From Setomelanomma holmii (taxonomy: Eukaryota; Ascomycota; Dothideomycetes; Pleosporales; Phaeosphaeriaceae): DNA of 64,000 bases. This document shows positions 54,968 to 64,000 of this stretch, piece by piece. The notes beneath the pieces are model-generated. The model was not told where the DNA came from and did no database searches. It saw only the letters and a list, made by a program, of their open reading frames with translations. Position numbers and translations under genes: made by a program. The stretch lies in assembly GCA_010015745.1 (NCBI GenBank), contig ML978259.1, positions 45,413 to 109,412 on the forward strand, given 5' to 3'. Each line of letters begins with the position of its first letter. The stretch's first letter is position 1.

Positions 54968-56485
54968 ATGTCAGCTCGCGCGCTGAGAGGTAAACATCAC
55001 GATAGGAAAACGATGAAGCCAAGCTGACATGGTGCAGACATCGAGAATGTCTTCCACCTGGAGAAGCGCTGCGTGCAGTGCGAAAAGCAAGAGCTGACCT
55101 GCGAAGGCAAGGTGTGCCCGTCGAACCAGGTCTGCATTCAGACCACCCAGTCCTGCGATGCCTGCGCCCAAGTCACCTGTGCAGTCGACCCTATGGCCTC
55201 TGATGATGCGCCCTCGAAGCCAAACGTTGGTGCGATAGCGGGTGGAGTCATTGGCGGAGTCGCATTCATTGCCATTCTTACATTCGTTGTCTGGAAATAC
55301 TGCTTAAAGGGAAAGAGGCGGCCGTACTCGGAGGCGGACTTCCAGGAGATGGATATGCAGGAGCAGGAGAAGGTGGAGAACGACTTCGCATCGCGGCGGA
55401 GTGCACGCGCATCTACACACACCGTTGCCTCGATGGCTTCGTCGGTTCTCACTCGCGCCTCCAACATCATCCAGATCGCATACATCCCTGGCGTCACGAA
55501 CCGCTCAGGCCCCGGATCGCCCGACCTGCTCGTCCCTCCCGTCCCTCCGATTCCTGCCATGTCGCCTTCATCAGGCGTAAGCAGCCCATACTCCACCGCC
55601 GATCAGCACTTCTTCCTCCCCGACTTCCGAGACTCCATGGCCTCTACCAGCACTGCTGGTCGGAATAGCATTGCGCCCAGCCTTGCTCGCGGCAGTGTCG
55701 CCTCGACCATGTACCGCCAGAACGCCATCGTCTCTCCTCTACCCGCACAAACAATCGTTCGCGGCAAGGCGGCTGTCGTCAGCGTCAAGTCCAATGGGTC
55801 CAGCCCAGCAGAGACTCCAGGCTTGGAAACACCTCCAGTGCCTTCAATCGACCCCAAGCACTCCGGGAAACACATCCGCATCCAGATGCCTGGTGTCATG
55901 GGTCTCAGCCCGGCAAACTCTGTCCGCAGCACCGCTCAGCTCGGTCCTGTTCGCGCATTGAACATCACCAAGAAAAAGTCGTTGGACCTCCAAAGCACAC
56001 CTCCTAAGGGCTCTGGCAACTCTTCGTCCTTCAGCAACGACAGGACAGCTGTCAACACACCCGAAGTCCTTGTACCTGCAGCACGACCACTCACAGACTT
56101 CTCGGTAACCTCGTCCGATGATGGTGTGGCACATGCGCGAGCAAGGAGAGTTGGAGACTTAGATACAGATTCGGAAGATGAGTCTGACGAAGAGCACGCT
56201 CGCGCGAACAAGACTCTGCTACGCAACTCAGCCAGCAGCCACGACTCAGACGCCTTTACCGACATCCACGGCACACCCACACACCACCAGAGCCCGTTCG
56301 CAGACAGCTCTGCACTCGAGCCTCCGCGGCCAGCCATGTCCCAGCGCATCACATCCTACGACCCCTCGGCTGGCCTTCGCACACCAATGACCCCCATTGT
56401 CGAAGAAGTACCTTCCAAGCGAGGAAGTGCCGTGTCAGGAAGAGACCAAAGCCCATTCTCCGACAGCAACCGAAGCGATTTATGA
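54968..56485 (+). CDS. OPY2: Opy2-like membrane anchor of the HOG pathway
   Basis: Exons 54968-54989 and 55038-56485 (489 residues). After MSARALRDIENVFHLEKR comes a compact domain with eight cysteines at 19, 22, 29, 34, 40, 47, 50 and 55 (CVQC, CSNQVC-like spacing, SCDACAQVTC), the Opy2 N-terminal pattern. One Gly-rich membrane segment follows (about 73-95, GAIAGGVIGGVAFIAILTFV) with a basic stop-transfer (KGKRRPY). The cytosolic 390 residues are Ser/Pro-rich with short acidic and SP/TP motifs. In yeast Opy2 is a plasma-membrane protein that tethers Ste50-Ste11 to activate the Hog1 MAP kinase under osmotic stress. The downstream Atf1-type bZIP in this window belongs to the same broad stress response. 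Confidence 0.85.
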
Positions 56486-57519
56486 AGAAGGAGCGTTGAT
56501 GCATACGGCGTTTGGGCGCATGCCCCCAGCTCCTACGATGGAGCTGGGCGAGCACACTTGTTATTACAAGCGATCTAGCCACTGCGGCATGTTTTCCATT
56601 GACTCCCTTTCTACCGAGACCCAGGCGAGGAAACGCTGGGCTCGCACATGTCGATTAAGACAATTATTGATATCCCTGGCACTGTTGTGTGCATACGTGC
56701 GATGCTAGCACGGAAGATTTTATCTTATATGTACGTACTTGAGTGAAGTGGAATTGAATGGATTGGAATTAATGAATTCATACCATTCACATGCTCACTT
56801 TGACTCGATGTTGAAGTGGTGCTATAGATACGCATTGGTGCTTCGCGGTCGTAGAACGCGTTCAGTCGAAAGTGATACTTAATTGTTTGTCGAAACGTTT
56901 CAGTGCAGGACACTATTTCCAGCTTGACATTCCGACAGCACAGCACAGACGTCCCATTCCGAGATCGTGGTTGAAGGCTCCCATGGTGAAACAAGTCAAT
57001 AGTTTCGTGCGGGTGGTGCCGTGGATAAGTTTAGACGCGGTGGTATCTTTTTGCACAAGTGGTACATGTGCAGCTTTACACAAGCATCATATTCTGATGC
57101 TCGTAAACGCCATATTCGTGGTCTTGGAGTTAGGGATGGAGTGGATCTGAAGCTCGCGGTGATCGGCGGAAGAGGGGTATCGGAGGCTGCCGATCTGGAG
57201 ATGGAGGGGTTGGGGGATTGCTTTTTGTTTGCGTGTGGGAAGCTGCGTGGAAAAGAGATCTATCGTTCATTGATTCTCTTGCTTCAAGTCGCATCATCCT
57301 TGTTCCTGGAGCAAAGCAACACTCTGCGCGACCACAATTGACGTCGAAAAGCCTCGCTGTGTCGATATCGAAGCTATACCGGTATCGAGCTTTGGAGCTC
57401 CAACACGGGAACGATATAACTAAGCCGCAACGCGCAACTTCCACAGCAGCGCAGCAGCATCGAAGCTCGATACTCCTACCTCAGCTCAAGACCAATAACG
57501 ACAAGTAGCAGCGCAGCGT
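56486..57519. other. Intergenic, no supported gene
   Basis: About 1.03 kb between OPY2-like and HIU hydrolase genes. No gene recognised. Confidence 0.5.
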
Positions 57520-58125
57520 ATGCCCTCCTCAACCGCCCCACAGCGCATCGCAGCTCTATCCCATCAACTGTCCACCTCTCCAAACCCAGCTGCAACAGCA
57601 TCTACAATGGCGGAAAAGAAACCACCGATTACATGCCACGTCCTGGATACCACGATCGGAAAACCGGCGGCGAATATACCAGTCACACTCACACTGTACG
57701 CTTCCTTCCTTTCCCAATCCCAACTACCCCCAAACCCCATTGTGAGAGACGGTGGCTGATGTCTTATGATGAATAGACACAATCCACCCTCCCCCTTCCC
57801 CTCCTCCACCACCTCAGCACCAATATCAACCCCATTAACATTCACCTCAACAACCAACGCCGACGGGCGCGTGACATCCTGGACACCTTCCAACCCCGCA
57901 CCCTTCACGACCGCGCAGAGCCTGGAAGACATCTTCCACACGCCGGGTTATCAGAAGTATAGCCTGACGTTCAATACGGAGGAGTATTTTGGCGCGAAGG
58001 GCGTAAGGACTTTTTTTCCGGAGGTCGAGGTTAAGTTTGTTGTTAGGGATGGGGGAAAGGGCGAGCATTATCATGTTCCGGTGTTGTTGGGGCCGTTTGG
58101 GTATACGACATATCGGGGGTCATGA
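57520..58125 (+). CDS. 5-hydroxyisourate hydrolase (transthyretin-like), with PTS2-like start
   Basis: Exons 57520-57695 and 57777-58125 (174 residues). The enzyme hydrolyses 5-hydroxyisourate in purine (urate) breakdown. Family marks are CHVLDTTIGKPAANIPVTL near the N-terminus, TNADGRVTSW, the FHTPGYQKYSLTFNTEEYF block, HYHVPVLLGPFGYTTYRGS and the C-terminal YRGS. A second in-frame ATG at 57607 would give the bare 145-residue enzyme. The longer form has RIAALSHQL (residues 9-17), which fits the PTS2 peroxisome signal R-[LVI]-x-x-[LVI]-x-x-[HQ]-L. The upstream ATG is therefore preferred, matching known peroxisomal targeting of this enzyme in other eukaryotes. A Ser/Pro-rich insertion follows the splice site. 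Confidence 0.9.
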
Positions 58126-60280
58126 ATGTGTGTGTCGGGTTGGACAGGTAATTAGCGAGGCAGTGGAGGGTCATGGGAGCAAGGCGTTATGGAGCGAGAT
58201 ATGCATCATGTGTGTGTGTTTGAGAAGTTCGATGTGCATGTAGGTGGTAGCAAACTTCCGACTCTAGGACTCGGAGTTGTGACTTGACATTGTGTTGTTA
58301 GGCCCACGAGGAGTTTTGGAGGTAAATTATATCGCTCACTAGTTGAGTGAGATGGCAAGAGTTATCGAATGACTTGCACGACTTATATCTTATGTCTCTC
58401 CTGCACAAGCCGATGTGCATGAAGATACGTTCGACGGGGAGTGCTTGGGGAATATGCGTATCTCGTGCATTTAGAGCGACGCAGTGAGGGACGCCTTGCG
58501 AAGGATACAGACAGGAATTGCTAGGTCATATAGAAACCAAAGTCTATGAAGTGGTCAGATGTACGACTCGGGTGTGCGCCTGTGGATGGTAAAACATGAT
58601 GACGATCCTCCCACTATGTCTTCATTCCGTACATAGACTCTAAAACACTGCTGATAGTAACGTGTGGATGAGAGGCAAAGCAATCTTAGAAAAAGTGTCA
58701 CTTGAGCACTGCGTGCGAGATACTATGAGAAGTGTAATATGACTATTGTATCTCTGCACCCTGCTCGGTCAACAAGTGCCCACGTATTGCAACGCCTACA
58801 CTTACAGCAGTACACACGGTGTATATCTACTATAGACAGTAGGCCGCGATTCTACCACCAATAATGTGTACCGGACCATTGTCTCACTCTAATCGCATTC
58901 GCAGCCCTAACGCGTCGGTCTCGGCCAGAACCACATCGACTTTGCAAATGCCATACAATCGTGATCGGCTTTCGGCATACCATCTCGCATAGAACACACC
59001 ACCCCGACAGAGTACCAAATTTACATCGTCGATGCCCCGATGCAGCAGTCCGCGAGTGCCGGTGGTTGGAGCATCCCTACGCTCCAGACTACGCTAGGCA
59101 AGAGGAAAAAGAATGCTTACCGAAATGCTGCTTGGTAATAGGTGGACAGCATAATCTAACAAGCATGGGACGACCGACACCACTTGGGGCATCCATCGAT
59201 CGGCATTCTGGCAGAGATCGGGGAGCTGAGGCTGGATGAGGCGGTTCGGATAAGTTGCATACGGCACCAAAGTCCGCGAGGCTTCGGCCCCAAGAGTTGC
59301 GCGCAGTGTTGCGATGATGCGTACCGACAGCGTCAAAGTCGAGCACTTCACGATCTTTTTGCGCGCGCTCCAAGCAAAAGTGCTGGTGAAACATGGCATT
59401 CTGCCGAGCAAACGGTGAGAGCGTGCTTTTGCAACGGCATCGAGCGCCGGGTGCTCTCGTGGCAAGCGAGCCACAAGGGGCAGCGATCGGCGTTGGCGCA
59501 CAGCGGTGAAAGAGGGTAGCGCACTGATTGGGTGGGCCCGCGGAGTTACAGGCGCATTGATTATTGATTGAGGGCGATAACGTGATTTGGCTTGGCTTTG
59601 CTGAGATGACGCAGACTCCTCGCTCCCTCCCAGAATTCCTGCCTCTGACCTCATCGAACGCCTCACTTGTCATATCGTCACCGTGAACACAACCCCCGTT
59701 CGACGCCAGGATAGAGCCTCATCGCGACCCAGCAGACGCGTGAGCTATTTGACCGAAGCACCGGAACACAGCGAGTGCCTGTAAGACATCGCGACAGCGT
59801 TCAAAGAACTTTGCGACGGCTGCGAGCGTCCATCCAGGGGCTTGACGTCACCGTTGGACATTCTCAACCACACGCTGCATCAACTCGGCCTCGCTGGCGG
59901 CGCTGGATAACATCGAAATTGCGACTGAAAACGCCTACCCCGCATCTGGCGTTCCAATACTTTGTACAAGGTACGTCGCTGCGTTGTCTCCGCCTGCTTT
60001 TGCTGCGCTCGCACCCTTTTGCCACGTTGAGTCGCCGCAACACCCTCGCGCCCACGCCGCTTGCAACCATCCTGTCGCAGTGCTGCTGCATCGCCGTGAA
60101 TTGCAGTTCGAGAGTGCTGATGATCGCGCCGCGTAAACAGGTGACCTGCGACAGTGCAAACACTCGCGCGCGCGTCGTGGTAGAAAAGTTCGCTGTGTGC
60201 GGAGAGTGAGAGTTTAGGCCCGAGTCGAGTACCACCAAGGGATCGTCCTTGATCACGACCACTACGTCACCACCCCAAGT
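58126..60280. other. Intergenic, probably with long leader of the bZIP gene
   Basis: About 2.15 kb. Overlapping frames near 59.1-59.7 kb (minus) and 59.8-60.2 kb (plus) have no domain. The region before 60281 may be a long promoter/5' leader with upstream ATGs, as is usual for stress bZIP genes; not provable here. Confidence 0.4.
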
Positions 60281-62237
60281 ATGGCTGCTGCGACTCAAAC
60301 AGCGCGAACCTCCCCCCAGAACTCCAAGATGTCCTCTCCCAAGGACACCAAAACTAGTCTCCCCGTCGTGACTAAGACTGAAGGTGTGTACAATCTAGCT
60401 GTTGTCCCCTATGACGCGCGTCGTTGCTGCTTCATGCGCACCTACTGTAATGCAATTGCCTGCACTGCACCGCGCACATCATTGTCCTGTTCCTGTCGTT
60501 CTTCCGTCACAAAGCAAACATGACTAACCATGACGCCGCCAGCAGAGCCGCCCAAGGTTGAAGCCGCCAGTGAAGATCAGCGTAAGTCACCCTTCGCCCG
60601 CGATCACGCACAGCGTCGTCGAGCACCACCCACAGCAATGCATCGTGCTAAAGACGACACCAGCTGCCAGCATCGAAGCAGAGAAGCCCGCGACGACCAA
60701 TGCCCAACCATTGGCACCTCCACCCAAGCCTTCAACGACAGGTGACACACCCGACTACTTCAACACCGTCCACAACCCCTTCTCGCTGGAGCCAAACGTC
60801 TTTGAACAGTCCTTCGTTGGCGGTAACGGCAGCGTAGAAACACCTGGCGGACGCACCATCCTGCCACCTGTCGCCAACATCACATCGCCTTCACCGCTTC
60901 CCGGCATCACACCTGGCTGGCAGTCGTTGCGCGCAGGGCCTCTTAGTCCTGCCATGCTTAGTGGGCCGACAGGACAGACTGACTACTTTAGCGAGTCGTT
61001 TAGAGGCTTCCCTACCCCCAACGAGTCGTCTCTGAGGACTGGTCTAACGCCCGGCGGAGGCGGGTCTATGTTCCCAGCGCCCAGCCCTAACACCCAAGCC
61101 ATTTTTAACCTGCACAGCGCCGGCGTCACCCCGGGTACAGGCGACTTTCAGGCTGCTGCCCTCCGCGCAGCTGCTCAGGCCAACAGCAATAAAGCCACTG
61201 CTACAGGCGCGCCAACGTCACAGCCCGAAGCGGTAACTGCAGGAATGGATCGTCAAAACAACTTCCAGCAGCCACAATCACAGCAGCGTAATCAGAACGA
61301 CCCATATGCGAATCATGACGTCAGTAGTGCGGCCAATGATCTTCTGTCGTTTGCCAGCCAAAACGGCGGCGCGCGCAATAACCAGCCTCAGTTCTCCATG
61401 CCACCGCAACAGCAATCGATCCACGCCGGCCACATGCCTGTGCAACCTGTCGGCCAGATCAACCATGTCCGTCGCGACACCAAGGGCTCCATCAACAGCA
61501 TGCAATCCGCAGAGACTGGTGACTTCTCAGAAAGCGGCCAGAGTGAGCAGGCCAAAACTGCCACGCGGTCGCGCGCGAAGAAAGGAGCTGCTAACGGCAA
61601 ACAAGCTGCAGGCAACAAGCGCAACAACGATGATGCGCCCAAGGGCAGCAGGAAGAAGACCAAAGTCCAACAGATGGAGGATGAGATGATGGGCCAAGAT
61701 TCTGACGAGGAGATGGATATCAAGGATGAGGAGACTCACAAGGACGGCCGAAAGATGACCGACGAGGAGAAGCGCAAGAATTTCCTCGAGCGGAATAGGT
61801 ATTTCACTTCAATAACTTCTCCACATGTTACTAACAAACTCAGGGTTGCTGCCCTCAAGTGCCGACAACGCAAGAAGCAATGGCTTGCCAACCTCCAGGC
61901 GAAGGTCGAGCTCTTCAGCACTGAGAACGACGCTCTTAGTGCTACCGTCACCCAGCTGCGTGAGGAGATTGTCAATCTGAAGACTCTTTTACTCGCACAC
62001 AAGGACTGCCCGGTCTCTCAAGCCCAAGGTCTGCACGGTGCTGCCATGAATAACTTCCTTGGTAGCGACCTCAACCACCAGAACCCATACGGCATTGCAC
62101 AATTGCAGCCGAACGGCGTCCACATGATGCCAATGCAGCCCGGCCAGATGATGAACCGGTTCGTATACCCCCAGCAACGGACGGCGAGTGAGAGCGAACA
62201 AGAAAACGCACACTACCCTCCGCCGCCGAAGTATTGA
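60281..62237 (+). CDS. Atf1/AtfA-type bZIP transcription factor
   Basis: Exons 60281-60383, 60546-60581, 60664-61798, 61844-62237 (555 residues). The N-terminal half holds the Ser/Thr-Pro-rich activation blocks of the Atf1 group (DTPDYFNTVHNPFSLEPNVF, TPGGRTILPPVANITSPSPL, GPTGQTDYFSESFRGFPTPN). A Gln/Asn-rich middle, a basic Lys/Arg stretch and the bZIP follow: EEKRKNFLERNR joined to VAALKCRQRKKQWLANLQAK, then a leucine zipper (LFSTENDALSATVTQLREEI). The tail is Pro/Gln-rich (MMPMQPGQMMNRF). Such factors bind CRE sites and act downstream of the Hog1/Sty1 MAP kinase. The acceptor of intron 1 is cagcag, so a one-residue variant is possible. Confidence 0.92.
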
Positions 62238-63386
62238 ACATCGCTCACCCACTTCCAGGTAAGCATTCTGGGAGTGAACATGCTACCTGTGGTGTAGCAG
62301 AGCGCTCACAGACTCTTTAAGTGCCATGATTAGGCATTAGACCATGAACTGCGGACTACGCCCCTCCGCATTCACGACCACCTCTACTATCTTGTAATAC
62401 ACCGCACCTTGTCACCTTCTCCTTCCCGGACGCATCGTCGTCACACTCCATGCATGGGCCGGCGTCTTCGGGTCTTGGCGTACGTCATCCTGGTATCGTC
62501 ACATCGTCATATCAGGGCACCGCACTTCCTCGGTCACACCCAAAATACATCTCCTAACCTTACGCCATTGGGCCGGATGGCTGGGGTACGGAAAATACGC
62601 GAACATGAACACTTCCCCTGTCGGCTTCGATACCGGCTTTTCTCCTTCAGTAACCTGTTTTGGCTGCGTGTACATATGGTGGGTACATTCACGGGTGTTG
62701 CGGCGTTCATACACCTGTTTCGTCTTTGCCCACGAAGGCTCCTACTGGCGTTGAGATTCCATTCCTTGCTGCAGCTTGGCTTTGTGCCATCCTTTCCTTT
62801 CGGTGGTGGATTGTATTCTCAAAGATCTTCTTGGTGACTGCTTGCCCCTATGTTCTACGTCTTAGTAACAATAGGGCTGGTTGCATGATGGTGTAGACAG
62901 GAAAGGATATGGAATCCGTCTCGCTTATGGATGGAGGTGACGTTGATGTGGTGAGACGCGAGGGATCGTGTATGCATACGCAAGGGCAATGGAATCATGA
63001 ATGTTCAACTTATGTCCACCGTGCTCATGCTATCTTCGAGAAATCACACGGTTAAGCTTGGCTGTGGCTTTCTGCCATCTTGAGCTCTCTATCTCTTCCA
63101 CCTTGTCTGCATCCTCGTCGACCGCAACGCTTCGGATAGGTTCCGATATGGCCTTTGTATCTTGCATCGATCCATCAAAACTCTGCACCTCACTATTGCC
63201 TTGCCTGTTCATCACGACAGATCCAACCTGGCTTGCGTCTCTACTCTCCTCTTTTTCAACGTCCTTGTTCTCCAGCAGCGCTCTAGGCACCCCACTTTCC
63301 TTTTCGCCCATAACAACTCTGCACTCCCTGTCCCCATCTCCATGCCCAACTTCAATAACAACAACCCCTCCCATACCCCTCCCATA
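62238..63386. other. Intergenic, no supported gene
   Basis: About 1.15 kb: the bZIP 3' region, then a pyrimidine-rich tract up to the transposon end. No gene recognised. Confidence 0.5.
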
Positions 63387-64000
63387 ACGTGTTTTATAAG
63401 CGAGTTGCGCATACAAGCGAGTCGCGCACCCCACTAACTCTCTTCTCTACTCTTCCTTCAACCTGTAATGGCTCCACGCTACGTTACTCAAAAGTCTTCA
63501 AATGAAGGAGATATTCAGCTTGCAATCTTATCTCTTAATACGCACTAAATTCAAAGTAATCGACGCGCTGCTGCTGCCTCTAACGTGCCTGAATCAATGC
63601 TGCGCGACCGACGCGCTGGGAAGCCTCTACGACGCGAGTGCCAGCCCAACTCAAAGAAGCTTACCCAGCTAGAAGAGGAGGTGATTGTTAGCTATATACT
63701 TGACCTAGATCAACGTGGATTTGTTCCTACGTTCGACGCTGTACGTGATATGGCTGATAAGCTGCTCGCTGCACACAGTGTAGGTCGCGTTGGCGTCCAC
63801 TGGCCCCGCAACTTTGTCAAGCATACAGACAGTCTTACGACGCGTTTTAATAGAGCGTACGATAGGCAGAGAGCTCTATGCGAGGATCCTGTACTAATCA
63901 GACGCTGGTTTGAGCTTGTAGAGCAGACAAAGGCCAAGTATGGCATCTGCAATGAGGACGTCTACAACTTTGACAAGGCTGGCTTTATGATGGGCAAGAT
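63387..64000 (+). mobile_element. Fot1/Pogo-like DNA transposon (left part)
   Basis: The proposed left end is at 63387, just after TA (63385-63386), beginning ACGTGTTTTATAAGCGAG with internal repeats gcgagttgcgca / gcgagtcgcgca. A Pogo-type transposase frame follows. The right end is outside the window, so the target duplication cannot be confirmed. Confidence 0.7.
63468..64000 (+). pseudogene. Fot1/Pogo-like transposase, truncated by window and interrupted by a stop
   Basis: Starting MAPRYVTQKSSNEGDIQLAI, the frame has the N-terminal helix-turn-helix (RRAAAASNVPESMLRDRRAG), the CENP-B-type second DNA-binding part (LTQLEEEVIVSYILDLDQRG, HWPRNFVKHTDSLTTRFNRA) and the start of the DDE domain with its first Asp in YNFDKAGFMMGK. 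A TAA at 63546-63548 (codon 27) breaks the frame where relatives usually have a Gln, and the usual DE after the catalytic Asp reads DK. The copy is probably inactive unless another start is used. Confidence 0.8.

Noticed and set aside
59089..59673. Two overlapping minus-strand frames of 190-194 codons
   Set aside because: They occupy different frames of the same bases, have Arg/Ser-rich random composition and no domain.
1..64000. tRNA, rRNA, CRISPR or bacterial-type operon features
   Set aside because: No tRNA box A/B pair, rRNA-like or spacer-repeat pattern was recognised, and the spliced gene structure is eukaryotic.

Overview
The window is nuclear DNA of a filamentous ascomycete (Pezizomycotina, most likely a Dothideomycete). 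The evidence is: many 40-70 nt GT-AG introns with CTAAC-like branch sites, small secreted proteins ending their pro-region in xRQ, HET and NLR (patatin/NB-ARC/TPR) genes, a Fot1/Pogo transposase, and housekeeping genes in the filamentous-fungal form (SCL1 proteasome alpha-1, Opy2, Atf1-type bZIP). Species assignment is inference.

Layout. 1-9.1 kb is ordinary core genome: the 5' end of an MDR-type ABC transporter (-), a secreted C69-type peptidase (-) divergent from an S58/DmpA-type aminopeptidase (+), a PRKRIP1-like splicing protein (-) and a histidine-phosphatase-fold enzyme (+). 10.5-19.6 kb is accessory: a small secreted protein built from tandem symmetric exons, two decayed genes of unknown function, a second small secreted protein and a RING-like protein. 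19.8-26.4 kb is core: F-box protein, nucleolar WKF-domain protein, SCL1 from a shared divergent promoter, and a conserved-looking unknown. 28.4-37.8 kb is the most unusual part: a RING-like protein with a 5-copy repeat, a decayed coiled-coil gene, and a second coiled-coil gene split by a 5,158 bp element. That element has long terminal inverted repeats and a TA target duplication, and its only gene is an intact 1,422-residue patatin/NB-ARC/TPR receptor.

38.0-46.1 kb holds a sugar porter (-), a secreted GH79 beta-glucuronidase-like enzyme (+) and an intracellular GH78 alpha-L-rhamnosidase-like enzyme (+), a plausible small glycan-use cluster. 47.5-52.4 kb holds a Cys-rich small secreted protein, a broken HET-domain gene and a small predicted membrane protein. 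54.9-62.2 kb is core again: Opy2 (HOG-pathway membrane anchor), 5-hydroxyisourate hydrolase with a PTS2-like N-terminus, and an Atf1-type bZIP factor. The right edge enters a Fot1/Pogo-like transposon.

Themes. Signalling and stress functions (Opy2, Atf1) sit near self/non-self recognition genes (NLR, HET) and decayed accessory genes. Several premature stops are TAA/TAG where CAA/CAG would continue the frame, as expected from RIP-type C-to-T change. All exon structures below were derived by eye from splice signals and checked for frame continuity; none has transcript support here.
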